From assembly GCF_016598475.1 (NCBI RefSeq), contig NZ_JAEMUX010000024.1, positions 1-64,000 on the forward strand: a stretch of 64,000 nt of DNA, in the 5' to 3' direction. Of the stretch, positions 52,169-61,394 are shown piece by piece. The notes below the pieces were generated by a model, which was given only the letters and a program-made list of their open reading frames with translations, did no database searches and had not been told where the DNA came from. Every line of letters starts with the position of its first letter. Within the stretch, counting starts at the first letter, position 1. Origin of the DNA: Streptomyces adelaidensis. Lineage in GTDB: Bacteria > Actinomycetota > Actinomycetes > Streptomycetales > Streptomycetaceae. Position numbers and translations under genes: made by a program.

Positions 52169-52205
52169 TGCTCCAGTCATTGGCCGGCCGACCTACGATG
52201 TGGCC

Positions 52206-52847
52206 ATGGCAGAGGGGCTCAGGGAGCGCAAGAAGCGTGAGACGAGGCAGCGGATCTCGGACATCGCCACCGGGCTGTTCCTGGAGCACGGCTTCGTGAC
52301 CGTCACCATCGCGGAGGTGGCCGACGCGGCCGACGTCTCCGTGAACACCGTCTACAACTACTTCCCCTCCAAGGAAGACCTCTTCTTCGACCGCAGCGCG
52401 GGCGTCGTCGAACGGCTCGCCCGCTGGGTGCGCGCCCGCGACCGGGGCGAGTCGGCCGTCGCCGCCGTACTGCGCGAACTGCGCACCGAGGTCGAAGCGG
52501 TGTCGCCGCACGTCGGTCTCATGGAGGGCTACGACCGTTTCATGGCGGTCATCCACGAGTCACCCGCCCTGCGTTCCCGGCTGTGGAGCATCCAGCAGGA
52601 GATCCAGGACAACCTGGAGGCGGCCCTCCGCGAGGAGACCGGCGCCGCCGCCGGCGACTCCCTGCCCACCCTGATCGCCGGTCAGATCAACTGGGTGCAC
52701 CAGACGGTGATGGCCGTCATCTCGCGCGAGATGCTCGCCGGGCGCAATCCGGACGAAGTGTCCCGAGAGGTGCTTCTGCTCCTGGACGACATGGAGGGCC
52801 TGTTGAGCGAGAAGGTGCTCAACTACGCCGTACGACTCTCCGGATGA
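52206..52847 (+). CDS. TetR family regulator of the exporter
   Basis: 213 residues from ATG 52206 (a GTG at 52200 is possible; there is little leader sequence). HTH at about 30-50: TIAEVADAADVSVNTVYNYF then PSKEDLF. It is likely to repress the divergent DrrAB-like exporter and itself through 52136-52168, released by the transported compound. Confidence 0.9.
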   Translation: MAEGLRERKKRETRQRISDIATGLFLEHGFVTVTIAEVADAADVSVNTVYNYFPSKEDLFFDRSAGVVERLARWVRARDRGESAVAAVLRELRTEVEAVSPHVGLMEGYDRFMAVIHESPALRSRLWSIQQEIQDNLEAALREETGAAAGDSLPTLIAGQINWVHQTVMAVISREMLAGRNPDEVSREVLLLLDDMEGLLSEKVLNYAVRLSG

Positions 52848-52976
52848 GTGCCGCCGGTGTGACGTCCGTCAGTTGAGACGTGACTCGCGTTACTAAGCGG
52901 TCACACAGGGCCTCACGAGCGCTAGTGTCCGGCCGAGAGGTCAGTCATCGACAGCGCGTACCAGGGGAGTCGCACA

Positions 52977-53825
52977 GTGGCACGGAAGCTCGCCGTCATC
53001 GGAGCCGGGCTCATGGGGTCCGGTATCGCCCAGGTGTCCGCGCAGGCGGGCTGGGACGTCGTCCTGCGCGACGTCACCGACGAGGCGCTGGACCGTGGCA
53101 TCGGCGGCATCACGGCGTCGTACGACAAGTTCGTGAGCAAGGGGAAGTTGGCGGCCGGGGACGCCGAGGCGGCGCTGGGGCGGATCACCGCCACCACCGA
53201 CCTCGACGCGGTGGCCGACGCGGACATCGTCGTCGAGGCCGTGTTCGAGAAGCTCGAAGTGAAGCACGAGATCTTCAGGGCGCTCGACAAGGTCGTACGC
53301 GAGGACGCGGTGCTCGCCTCGAACACCTCGGCCATCCCGATCACCAAGATCGCGGCGGCCACCGAGCGGCCCGGGCGAGTGGTCGGCGTGCACTTCTTCT
53401 CGCCGGTGCCGATGATGCGGCTGTGCGAGCTGGTGCGCGGCTACAAGACGAGTGACGAGACGCTCGCCACCGCGCGGGAGTTCGCCGAGTCGGTCGGCAA
53501 GACCTGCATCGTCGTCAACCGGGACGTCGCCGGCTTCGTGACCACCCGTCTCATCTCCGCCCTCGTCGTCGAGGCCGCGAAGCTGTACGAGTCGGGCGTC
53601 GCCACCGCCGAGGACATCGACCTCGCCTGCAAGCTGGGCTTCGGCCATGCGATGGGACCGCTGGCCACGGCCGACCTGACGGGCGTCGACATCCTGCTGC
53701 ACGCCACGAGCAACATCTACACGGAGTCCCAGGACGAGAAGTTCGCCCCGCCGGAGCTGATGCGCCGGATGGTGGACGCCGGTGACATCGGACGCAAGAG
53801 CGGGCAGGGCTTCTACACCTACTGA
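52977..53825 (+). CDS. 3-hydroxybutyryl-CoA dehydrogenase
   Basis: 282 residues from GTG 52977. NAD site AVIGAGLMGSGIAQVSAQAG (about 6-25), IVVEAVFEKLEVK, catalytic-site SNTSAIPITKIA and GVHFFSPVPMMRLCELV, then the C-terminal domain with NRDVAGFVTTRL and GDIGRKSGQGFYTY. It oxidises or reduces 3-hydroxybutyryl-CoA in butyrate/PHB or fatty-acid metabolism. Confidence 0.95.
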   Translation: MARKLAVIGAGLMGSGIAQVSAQAGWDVVLRDVTDEALDRGIGGITASYDKFVSKGKLAAGDAEAALGRITATTDLDAVADADIVVEAVFEKLEVKHEIFRALDKVVREDAVLASNTSAIPITKIAAATERPGRVVGVHFFSPVPMMRLCELVRGYKTSDETLATAREFAESVGKTCIVVNRDVAGFVTTRLISALVVEAAKLYESGVATAEDIDLACKLGFGHAMGPLATADLTGVDILLHATSNIYTESQDEKFAPPELMRRMVDAGDIGRKSGQGFYTY

Positions 53826-54022
53826 TCCACCCGCACGGACGCCGGTCGCGCGTCACGGGCGGCACTTCCCACGCATGTGAACGCATGAGCCTCTCGGGCC
53901 TCACCCCTTGAGGTGAATTCGGTATCGGTTCGCTCACAGACGGCAACCTGAAGGTGTCAAACGCCGTCAGAGGTTGCATCACCCACATCACGGAGTACGA
54001 GACGCACTCACGGGGAGCGCTT

Positions 54023-54346
54023 ATGTACATCAGGGGCGACCACGCCGAGCTGGTCGTCGGGGGCCGCCTCGACGTACGCAGCGCGGCGGACGCCCGTACG
54101 GTCCTGCACTCGGCCGTCGACGACGGAGCCGGCGACCTGGTGCTCGACCTGTCAGAGCTGGACTCCTGGGACGCCACCGGACTCGGGGTGATCATGGGAG
54201 CCCACCGGCGGGCGGGACGGTGCGGACGGCGGCTGGTGCTGCGCGAGGTGCCACCGCAGATGCAGCGGCTGCTCGTCGCCACACGACTGCACCGCATTCT
54301 CGCGATCGAGGGCGGAATCGGACTGGAGTCGTTGCCCAGAGTGTGA
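54023..54346 (+). CDS. STAS-domain anti-sigma factor antagonist-like protein
   Basis: 107 residues from ATG 54023 with GGGGAG upstream. The STAS fold: HAELVVGGRLDVRSAADART, LVLDLSELDSWDATGLGVIM, RLVLREVPPQMQRLL. In SpoIIAA-like antagonists the phosphorylated residue is Ser in DSSG; here the sequence is DATG, so Thr would be the acceptor. It may partner an anti-sigma kinase elsewhere. Confidence 0.88.
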   Translation: MYIRGDHAELVVGGRLDVRSAADARTVLHSAVDDGAGDLVLDLSELDSWDATGLGVIMGAHRRAGRCGRRLVLREVPPQMQRLLVATRLHRILAIEGGIGLESLPRV

Positions 54347-54677
54347 ACGGACGTGCGGGTTCGTTCGTATCACCCGGTGGGTGCCGCCCGTGCCCCGTCA
54401 GGGGCGCGGGGAACCGCGCGATCAGCCACGAATCACCCGCAGTCTCTCAGTGGCGCCTCAAGCGGAGCGCACCCACGCAATCCTCACGAGACTGTGACGT
54501 CTCGGACGGCGCGGTACCCCGGACTGTCGGAGATACTGTGCGAAGGTTTAGGGTTCGGCTGCCCGCTGCCAGCAAACCCTCGATTCGGGCGGGTTCCGGA
54601 CCAGAAGCGACAGCGCGGTGTGCGGCAAGGCCGGGAGGGGCTCCAGCACACGAGACGCTTTTGGGGGGCTAGGACCT
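54347..54677. other. Intergenic region with dispersed repeat
   Basis: No gene is seen. It includes the dispersed repeat at 54400-54432 and a TACTGT hexamer (about 54534) ahead of the large downstream gene, which might be a -10 element. No convincing -35 or terminator is visible. Confidence 0.4.
54400..54432 (+). repeat. Dispersed Streptomyces intergenic repeat, copy 2
   Basis: GGGGCGCGGGGAACCGCGCG followed by ATCAGCCACG. It is the counterpart of 49844-49876 in inverted orientation. Confidence 0.65.
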
Positions 54678-57206
54678 ATGGACCCGACAAACCGGGGACC
54701 CGAAGAGTACGGCCATGACGACGGACAGGCGCAGAGCAGACGTCCACCACGTGATCCGCTGACGCAGGACTTCGCCCAGCACGCTCCGGCGCTCGCCCGC
54801 ACCGTCCAGCTCGTCTCGGGCGACTTCCTGCTCACCGTCAATCCCGTCGACGGCAGCGAGATAGAGAACTGCCCACCGGGCGAACTGCCTGGTCGGCCCG
54901 GAAAACACCTGGCCGCCGAGCGCGCCGAGATCGACCGCGCCGCCCGCCCGCCGGTGCCCCCGGGGCCCACCCTGCCCCGACTGCCGCTGCTCCACCGCGA
55001 CGAGGAGAGAGCCCGGCTCGTACGCCTCCTCGCGCGCGGCCGCTCCGTCCGCCTCAGCGGTGCCCCCGGCTCGGGCCGCACCACCCTGCTCGACGTGGTC
55101 GCCGAGGACTGCGCGGACCTGGCGCCCGACGGCGTCGTACGCCTGAGCGGTTTCCGGCGGACGGTCGACGACCTGCTCTACGAACTGTTCGCAGCCGTGT
55201 ACAGCACACCGCTGTTCCGGCCCGGCCAACGGCAGCTGCTCGACCTCGTGCGGGACATCGGCGCCGTGGTCGTCCTGGACGACCTGGAATTCGGCGGGGC
55301 CGCGCTCGACGAACTGCTCGACGCGACCCCCGAGTGCGCCTTCCTGATCGGCGCCACCCCCGACGTACCCCTGCCGTCCGCCGACGCGCCCCTCGAAGAG
55401 GTCGTGCTCGGCGGCTTCGACCGGGCGGGCAGCCTGGCGCTGCTGGAGCGTGCCGTCGGTCGGGCGCTCACCGAGGAGGAGTCGAACTGGGCCGGTGACC
55501 TCTGGTTCGAGTCCGAGGGGCTGCCGCTGCGGTTCACCCAGGCCGGGGCGCTGCTCAGGCAGCGGGACCGGCGGCGGGCCGGTGCGGACGCCGTCGACGA
55601 GTTCGGGGTCTTCCAGGAGTCGCCGTCCGTCGACGCGTCCTTCGAGGCCGCCGCGGACGGCGATGAGACATCCCTGCCGTCGCTCGCCGAGGGGGCCGCG
55701 CCCGCCGCGCTGCTCGCGTCCCGGCTGAGCGCGTCGGCGCGCGAGACCCTGCGGTTCGCGGTCGCCCTCGGCGGTGAGGTCCCGCACCAGGCGCATCTGC
55801 CCGCACTGGTGGGCGACACCCACGCCGACGCGGCTCTCGGCGAACTCGTCGGCTGCGCACTGGCGACACCTGCCGGCGCGCGCTACCGGCTCGCCGCCGG
55901 GGTACGGACCCAGCTGGAGGCCGCCGGTTACGCCGACGACGTCGAGGCACGCGCCCGCACCGCCGCCCAGCACTACGCCTGGTGGGCCGGGCACCCCTCG
56001 GTCACCCCCGAGCGGGTCGCGGTCGAGGCGGACGCCCTGCTGGCCGCCCTGAGCGCGCTGGTGCCCGGCACCGTCCCGCCCGGGGAGGACGAGGAGAGCG
56101 CCGCGGTGCGGCTGGCCCGGCAGGCGGCGCCCGCGTTCGCCGCGGGGCTGCGCTGGAGCGCCTGGGAGCGCGCGCTCAGGTCCGGCGCGGAGGCGGCCCG
56201 CCTGGCCGCCGAGACCGGCGAACAGGCCTACTTCCACCATGAGCTGGGCATCCTCGCGCTCTGCTCCGGGCAGCTCGACCGGTCCCGGGCCGAGCTGGAG
56301 GCGTCCATCGGGCTGCGCGGCGCCCTCGCCGACAAGCGCGGCGCGGTCGCCGGCCGCCGCGCGCTCGCCCTCGTCGCCGATCGCTCCGGGGCGACCCCGC
56401 CCGGCGGGCGTACGGCCGCGGGGGAGGAAGTGCCGGACGCCCGGCACGAGGAGTCGGCGTCACCGCCCGGCGGTGTGCCCTCCGGCTACACCCCGGCCGG
56501 CTTCGGCGCGACCGGGGCCGTCGGGCCGCCGCTGTCCACCAACGACACGACGCTCGTCACGCACCTGCCCGGCATCGGCTCACCCGCGCACAAGGCCGGC
56601 GGCCTCAAAGGCATCCTCGGCGGCGCCCGCCGCAATCTGGTGGCCGTAGGGGCGGGCGCGCTGCTCGCCGCCGTCTTCGGCACCGTGGTGACCCTCGGCG
56701 CGACCTCCGACCGGAACGGCGACACGCCCGCCGAGCGCGTCGGCGTCAACCCGTCCGCCAGCGAGGGCGTCGACGACGACGGGCTCAGCGCGGACCGTGC
56801 CAAGAACGACGACGACAACGAGGAACCGGGCACGGTCCCCGACCCGACCGACCCGGGCCCCGACGGCACGTACGGCACCTCGGACGACCCGACGCCGACG
56901 GACAGCGCGGGGCCTTCGGACGATCCGAGGGGGACGGAGTCGCCGACGAAGTCGTCGTCCCCGTCCCCCTCGAAGTCGAACAAGCCGAGCCCTTCCGAGT
57001 CCGAGCCCGAGTCGCCGACCCCATCCGAGTCGGAATCGGAGTCGGAGTCGGCGAATCCGACCCCGACCGAGTCCGAGCCGCAGACGGAGGACCCGACTCC
57101 GCCTGAGGACACCAACACCATGAGTGCTCCCGCCTCCAGTGCCTCCGCCGCCCCGCCGAGCGCCCCGCAGACCAGCGCCGACACCCCCGGCGAAACCGTC
57201 GCCTGA
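54678..57206 (+). CDS. Large NTPase-like protein with C-terminal membrane anchor
   Basis: 842 residues from ATG 54678. The N-terminal 120 residues are variable. A STAND/NB-ARC-like NTPase follows: P-loop RLSGAPGSGRTTLLDVV (about 132-148), where Arg replaces the usual Lys, and Walker B-like VVVLDDLEFGG. After it come helical repeats (about 360-590), a single membrane helix (NLVAVGAGALLAAVFGTVVT, about 655-675) and a 160-residue Pro/Ser/Glu/Asp/Thr-rich extracellular tail. It lies beside a STAS gene, and both are conserved here in Streptomyces as I recall. Function unknown. Confidence 0.8.
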   Translation: MDPTNRGPEEYGHDDGQAQSRRPPRDPLTQDFAQHAPALARTVQLVSGDFLLTVNPVDGSEIENCPPGELPGRPGKHLAAERAEIDRAARPPVPPGPTLPRLPLLHRDEERARLVRLLARGRSVRLSGAPGSGRTTLLDVVAEDCADLAPDGVVRLSGFRRTVDDLLYELFAAVYSTPLFRPGQRQLLDLVRDIGAVVVLDDLEFGGAALDELLDATPECAFLIGATPDVPLPSADAPLEEVVLGGFDRAGSLALLERAVGRALTEEESNWAGDLWFESEGLPLRFTQAGALLRQRDRRRAGADAVDEFGVFQESPSVDASFEAAADGDETSLPSLAEGAAPAALLASRLSASARETLRFAVALGGEVPHQAHLPALVGDTHADAALGELVGCALATPAGARYRLAAGVRTQLEAAGYADDVEARARTAAQHYAWWAGHPSVTPERVAVEADALLAALSALVPGTVPPGEDEESAAVRLARQAAPAFAAGLRWSAWERALRSGAEAARLAAETGEQAYFHHELGILALCSGQLDRSRAELEASIGLRGALADKRGAVAGRRALALVADRSGATPPGGRTAAGEEVPDARHEESASPPGGVPSGYTPAGFGATGAVGPPLSTNDTTLVTHLPGIGSPAHKAGGLKGILGGARRNLVAVGAGALLAAVFGTVVTLGATSDRNGDTPAERVGVNPSASEGVDDDGLSADRAKNDDDNEEPGTVPDPTDPGPDGTYGTSDDPTPTDSAGPSDDPRGTESPTKSSSPSPSKSNKPSPSESEPESPTPSESESESESANPTPTESEPQTEDPTPPEDTNTMSAPASSASAAPPSAPQTSADTPGETVA

Positions 57207-57221
57207 AGTCCCGTACGTACG

Positions 57222-57257
57222 AAAAGGCCGGGTCCGTTCCGCGGACCCGGCCCTTTT
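57222..57257. terminator. Bidirectional terminator
   Basis: AAGGCCGGGTCCG pairs with CGGACCCGGCCCTT across TTCCG, with A and T runs on both outer sides. It serves the convergent NTPase-like gene and nucS. Confidence 0.9.
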
Positions 57258-57268
57258 CTTGAATTGAC

Positions 57269-57940
57269 TCAGAACAGCCGCAGCTTGTCGTCCTCGATGC
57301 CGCGCAGGGCGTTGTAGTCGAGGACCGCGCAGCCGATGCCGCGGTCGGTGGCGAGGACGCGGGCCTGGGGCTTGATCTCCTGGGCGGCGAAGATGCCGCG
57401 GACCGGCGCGAGGTGCGGGTCGCGGTTCAACAGCTCCAGATAGCGGGTGAGCTGCTCCACGCCGTCGATCTCACCACGCCGCTTGATCTCGACGGCGACC
57501 GTCGCGCCGTCGCCGTCCCGGCACAGGATGTCGACCGGGCCGATGGCCGTCATGTACTCGCGGCGGATGAGGGTGTAGCCGTCGCCGAGGGTGTCGATGC
57601 GGTCGGCGAGGAGCTCCTGGAGGTGTGCCTCCACGCCGTCCTTGATCAGGCCGGGGTCGACGCCCAATTCGTGCGAGGAGTCGTGGAGGACCTCCTCCAT
57701 CGTGATGATGAGCTTCTCGCCCGCCTTGTTGATGACGGTCCAGACGCCCTCCTCGTCACCGGAGCCCTCCTTCAGGGTGCAGGGCGGCGACATCCAGTTG
57801 AGGGGCTTGTAGGCCCGGTCGTCCGCGTGGATGGAGACGCTGCCGTCCGCCTTCACCAGGATCAGACGGGAGGCCGAGGGGAGGTGGGCGGTGAGCCGGC
57901 CCGCGTAGTCCACGGAGCAGCGGGCAATGACGAGACGCAT
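57269..57940 (-). CDS. nucS: Endonuclease NucS
   Basis: 223 residues from ATG 57940. An N-terminal DNA-binding/dimerisation domain (MRLVIARCSVDYAGRLTAHL) and a C-terminal RecB-like nuclease domain with GPVDILCRDGDGATVAVEIK and RRGEIDGVEQL (catalytic D-x-n-E-x-K). It cuts mismatched DNA and replaces MutSL repair in actinobacteria. The C-terminal DKLRLF matches the beta-clamp binding tail seen in the family. Confidence 0.95.
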   Translation of the reverse strand: MRLVIARCSVDYAGRLTAHLPSASRLILVKADGSVSIHADDRAYKPLNWMSPPCTLKEGSGDEEGVWTVINKAGEKLIITMEEVLHDSSHELGVDPGLIKDGVEAHLQELLADRIDTLGDGYTLIRREYMTAIGPVDILCRDGDGATVAVEIKRRGEIDGVEQLTRYLELLNRDPHLAPVRGIFAAQEIKPQARVLATDRGIGCAVLDYNALRGIEDDKLRLF

Positions 57941-58302
57941 GGTCGGCAACGCTACTCGACGGCGACGGGTCCGCGCGATTCGGCTGCCGGAACATCCGGC
58001 CGCAGACGGTTCGACTGTCCCGGCGGCCCCGGCCGGTGACTGTCGCCCTCCGTCACCCTCTTTCGCCCCGTACGTGGGCCTCAGCCGTCCCCCGGCATGT
58101 GCCGCTGTCAACTCCTGTTCGGCATTGGCTGATTGTGTGCGTCCCGCGCCCTGTCGGTGCGCGCAATCTCCTGGTGCGGTCACGTTCGGTTGCTTACCGT
58201 AGAAACGTGAGGTCGCGAACCGTGCACTCTGCGTGTTCGGCGATGCGAGCTCCGACCTTGTCCGTCAACCCCCGTTGTTGTGGGGGTGCGAGAGGAGAAC
58301 CC
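57941..58302. other. Divergent intergenic region nucS / small conserved gene
   Basis: 362 bp hold the promoters of both genes. TTGCTTACCGTAGAAACG at about 58190 is the most promoter-like stretch, for the rightward gene. No gene, repeat or strong hairpin is seen. A small CCCCCGTTGTTGTGGGGG stem lies at 58269-58286 in the leader. Confidence 0.4.
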
Positions 58303-58695
58303 ATGTCGCTCGACGTCTCACCGGCCCTACTCGAACAGGCCGAGCGAGGCGAGGTCGACGAAGCCGCCTTCGTCGACTGCGTCCGGACCTCCCTGCCCTA
58401 CGCGTGGGAGATGATCAGCTCCCTGGTGGCCCAGCTGAAGGTCGACGGCGGAGAGTTCGCCGACAACCAGACGCCCCCGCCGGACGAGCAGGCGCGCGGA
58501 CAACTGCTGCGCGCGCTCGCCAGCGACGCGATTCGCGGCGCGCTGCAGCGGCACTTCGGTGTCCGGCTGGCCTTCCAGAACTGCCACCGGGTGGCGGTGT
58601 TCCCGCTGGATCCGTCCGTGGACGACAGGCTGGCCCGCTTCACCTCGATCCGCGGCCAGCTCCTCAACCAGTCCCCGGAACTCCGGGACTGCTGA
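58303..58695 (+). CDS. Small conserved actinobacterial protein (SCO5389 family)
   Basis: 130 residues from ATG 58303 with AGAGGAG upstream. Soluble, helical, with ALLEQAERGEVDEAAFVDCV, TSLPYAWEMISSLVAQL and the more conserved-looking ALQRHFGVRLAFQNCHRVAV. I recall it as a Streptomyces family named after SCO5389. No catalytic motif is seen. Function unknown. Confidence 0.8.
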   Translation: MSLDVSPALLEQAERGEVDEAAFVDCVRTSLPYAWEMISSLVAQLKVDGGEFADNQTPPPDEQARGQLLRALASDAIRGALQRHFGVRLAFQNCHRVAVFPLDPSVDDRLARFTSIRGQLLNQSPELRDC

Positions 58696-58862
58696 GGCCA
58701 TGACGCGGTACGGCTTGCCGCTCCAACCGCGGGAGGTGCATCAGTAACCGGGGCGGCAAGCTCCCCGCCGGGTACGGCCGTCGGACCGGCCCCGGCACAG
58801 CAAGGCCGGTCAGTCCGGGCAAGGTTCAAAGTCCGGGCAGGACCGGCAGGACGTGGCGTGGC

Positions 58863-59891
58863 TCAGCCGAGGTGGGGGAGCACCTCGGCACCGAGTCGCC
58901 GTACGTTCTCCTCCGTCGCCGCCAGGTCTCCGGAGCCCTCCACGAGCAGCGCGAAGCGGGAGATGCCGGTCCGTTCGCCGGTCGCCGCGAGCCGGTCGGC
59001 GCACAGCCGCGGGGTCCCCACGGGGTGCAGCCCGCAGAGCAGTTCGGTGTAGGCCAGCGGGTCCCGCATGGGCCGGGTGCGGCCGTCGACGGTCACATGG
59101 GCGTCGAGGCCCTGCTTCAGCCAGCCCGGCATCGCCTTGGTGAGCGCCTCCACGGCGTCGGTGCGCCGGTCCGCGATCTGGCAGACACCGGCCGAGACAT
59201 GGGCCGCGCCGGCGATCTCCTTCGACGAACGGCCCGCCGCCCGGGCGCACTTGCGCCACATCGCGACCATCTCGGCCTTCTCCTCGTCCCCGATGTGCAT
59301 GCCGAGGAGCATCGACAGCCCGCGCTCGGCGGCCAGCCGGACGCTCGACGGCGAGGTGCAGGCGACGACGATCTCGGGCCCGGGTGTCTCGTCCAGATCC
59401 TCCGAGGGCCGCGGTACGACGGAGACCTCACGAAAGCTGAATCGTTCCCCCGAAGCCGACACCGAGGGCTCGCGCAGCCACCGCACCAGCAGATCGAGTG
59501 ATTCCGGGAACCCCTCCTCGTACGCCTGAAGTCCGGCGCCGAACACCTCCAGGTCCACCCAGGGGCCGCCGCGTCCGACGCCGAGCGAGAAGCGTCCGCC
59601 GGAGGTGACGTGCAGCAGGGCGGCCTGCTCGCCCAGGGCCACGGGATGGACGGTGGGCAGCACGCTGACCGCCGTGCCCACGCGGATCCGCCGGGTGCGC
59701 CCCAGCAGTAACGCGGCGAGGGTGATCGCCGACGGGCAGGTGCCGTACGGCACGAAATGGTGCTCGGCCAGCCAGACCGCGTCCAGCCCGGCCTCCTCGG
59801 CCACTTCCGCCGTCCGGACCGCCCGGTGGAGCGCCTCCCCCTGGCCCTGGCCGGGGAACTGGGCTCCCAGTACAAATGTTCCTACGCGCAT
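58863..59891 (-). CDS. LLM class flavin-dependent oxidoreductase
   Basis: 342 residues from ATG 59891 (GGAAGAG upstream). Bacterial luciferase-like TIM barrel: AEEAGLDAVWLAEHHFVPYG, IRVGTAVSVLPTVHPVALGE, GRFSLGVGRGGPWVDLEVFG and the C-terminal GTPRLCADRLAATGERTGIS. It binds reduced FMN or F420 and probably acts as a monooxygenase or reductase; the substrate is unknown. Upstream in-frame codons to 60137 cross a divergent promoter and are unlikely. Confidence 0.92.
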   Translation of the reverse strand: MRVGTFVLGAQFPGQGQGEALHRAVRTAEVAEEAGLDAVWLAEHHFVPYGTCPSAITLAALLLGRTRRIRVGTAVSVLPTVHPVALGEQAALLHVTSGGRFSLGVGRGGPWVDLEVFGAGLQAYEEGFPESLDLLVRWLREPSVSASGERFSFREVSVVPRPSEDLDETPGPEIVVACTSPSSVRLAAERGLSMLLGMHIGDEEKAEMVAMWRKCARAAGRSSKEIAGAAHVSAGVCQIADRRTDAVEALTKAMPGWLKQGLDAHVTVDGRTRPMRDPLAYTELLCGLHPVGTPRLCADRLAATGERTGISRFALLVEGSGDLAATEENVRRLGAEVLPHLG

Positions 59892-60111
59892 CGCTCTTCC
59901 TGCTTCCTCGGCTCCGGCTCGGGAGCTCCCCCACCCGGCATAACCGGGTGACACGTGCCGAAGACACGGCCTGGCAGCGAGATTTGCGGATTGTCTGCAG
60001 AATGCGCGGACAGGGGGGCGATCTGCGGGGTTTGGTGACGTACGCATACCCCCACCGGGCCCGCGTAGGCTGGACTCCACCCTTGCCCCGTCCAGTCCCG
60101 TGAGGTGTCCC

Positions 60112-60453
60112 GTGTCCCCGCGTCGCAACCGCCCCAAGGGCGATGGTCCGTCGGGTTCGTCAGGCCGCAGCGCCGACGAGGACCGCTCGGGCCGTTACGG
60201 CGGCTGGCAGTCCAGCGAGCCCTGGCAGGGCGAGGAGTGGAGCGTGCGCCATGTGGCGGGCGCGAGCGCGGTGGGCAAGACCTACCGCTGCCCCGGCTGC
60301 GATCAGATGATCCCCTCGGGCGTGCCGCACGTCGTCGCCTGGCCCGAGCACTCGGGCGTCGACGAACGCCGCCACTGGCACAAGGCGTGCTGGAACGCGA
60401 AGGACCGCCGCACCACGCGGGTGCAACGGTCCCGTAACGCGCCGAAGTTCTGA
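60112..60453 (+). CDS. Small Cys/His-motif protein with P-loop-like sequence
   Basis: 113 residues from GTG 60112 (GAGGTG upstream; GTG 60100 is an alternative). A charged disordered start, then GASAVGKTYRCPGCDQMIPS and HWHKACW. CPGC with HKAC suggests a small zinc site. The GxxxxGKT resemblance to a P-loop is probably fortuitous, although it leads databases to call such proteins ATP/GTP-binding. The C-terminus is basic (RRTTRVQRSRNAPKF), so nucleic-acid binding is possible. Confidence 0.75.
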   Translation: MSPRRNRPKGDGPSGSSGRSADEDRSGRYGGWQSSEPWQGEEWSVRHVAGASAVGKTYRCPGCDQMIPSGVPHVVAWPEHSGVDERRHWHKACWNAKDRRTTRVQRSRNAPKF

Positions 60454-60488
60454 CCATCCGGACTCCGGTTTCCGGACCCCGGACCCGG

Positions 60489-60511
60489 ACCCCGGACTCC
60501 AGGTCCGGGGT
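60489..60511. terminator. Hairpin between convergent genes
   Basis: ACCCCGGAC pairs with GTCCGGGGT around CTCCA. The surrounding sequence repeats GGACCCCGGAC several times, which would allow shifted pairings. Confidence 0.65.
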
Positions 60512-60527
60512 TCGGTCGCACGTCGTC

Positions 60528-61394
60528 CTACACGTCCCGCTGCTCCAGCAGGGCGTACGCGCCGACGAATGCGGCCCCCGTCAGCGCCAGCATGATCCAC
60601 AGCGGGTCCCAGCCGGACGGGCCGGAGGAACCGAGTTCCGCGTTGTAGAAGACGCCGAGCTGGCTCGGGATCGAGTAATTGAGCAGGAACTCCTGCACGT
60701 TCCGCAGCGACTCCGAGAACATGAAGATCGCGATGACCAGCGGTGCGAGGAACACCCCGAGCATGATGGTGATCGCGCCCGCGGAGTGCCGGATCAGCGA
60801 GCCCATGAGCAGCGACAGCAGCCCGAACAGCGAGAGGAAGAGGCTCACGCCGACCGTGGCCTTGAACCACTCCTCACCGGTGGGATTCGCGGCCCCGTTG
60901 CCCTCCAGGATCGCCACCTGGGCGAAGCCGACGAACGCCGTGGTCACCAGGGTGACTGTGAACGCGAGGCCGAAGTACACGATCGACTTCGCCGCGAGTA
61001 CCCGGCCGCGGCTCGGGCACGCGGTCATCGTGGTCCGGATCATGCCGGTGCCGTACTCGGACGCGGTGCTCAGCACGCCGAGCGTGATGAGGCAGACGCT
61101 GCCGAGCATCAGTCCGAACAGACCGAGACTCAGCGGGGATTCGCCCTCCAGGCTCATGTCCGTGGAGGCGGCGATGAGGGCGAAGAGCAGGCCGAGGCCG
61201 ATCAGCAGGACGATGTAGACGCCCAGCGTCCAGATCGTCGAGCGGACCGACTTGATCTTCGTCCACTCGGAGCTGATCGCGTGCCCGAGGTGCGTGCGCA
61301 CCACCGGGATCGGCGAGGTGTACGAAGTGCCCGGCGCGCCCTGCCAGTTGGGGGCGGGCGGCTGTTGGGTGAGGGGCGGCTGGGGCGTGCTCAT
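60528..61394 (-). CDS. ABC-2 type permease, pair 1
   Basis: 288 residues from ATG 61394. A 45-residue Pro/Gln-rich cytoplasmic start precedes ISSEWTKIKSVRSTIWTLGV, the usual opening of this permease family; then six helices and the loop SEYGTGMIRTTMTACPSRGR. It overlaps the ATPase gene (ATGA). Exported substrate unknown. Paralogous to 62794-63564. Confidence 0.92.
   Translation of the reverse strand: MSTPQPPLTQQPPAPNWQGAPGTSYTSPIPVVRTHLGHAISSEWTKIKSVRSTIWTLGVYIVLLIGLGLLFALIAASTDMSLEGESPLSLGLFGLMLGSVCLITLGVLSTASEYGTGMIRTTMTACPSRGRVLAAKSIVYFGLAFTVTLVTTAFVGFAQVAILEGNGAANPTGEEWFKATVGVSLFLSLFGLLSLLMGSLIRHSAGAITIMLGVFLAPLVIAIFMFSESLRNVQEFLLNYSIPSQLGVFYNAELGSSGPSGWDPLWIMLALTGAAFVGAYALLEQRDV

Noticed and set aside
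54669..56447. 592-codon minus-strand open frame
   Set aside because: Antisense of the NTPase-like gene; Gly/Arg-rich without motifs.
60270..60300. GASAVGKT as a functional P-loop in the small Cys/His protein
   Set aside because: The protein has 113 residues with no NTPase fold; the match is probably chance. The CPGC/HKAC pair is more informative.
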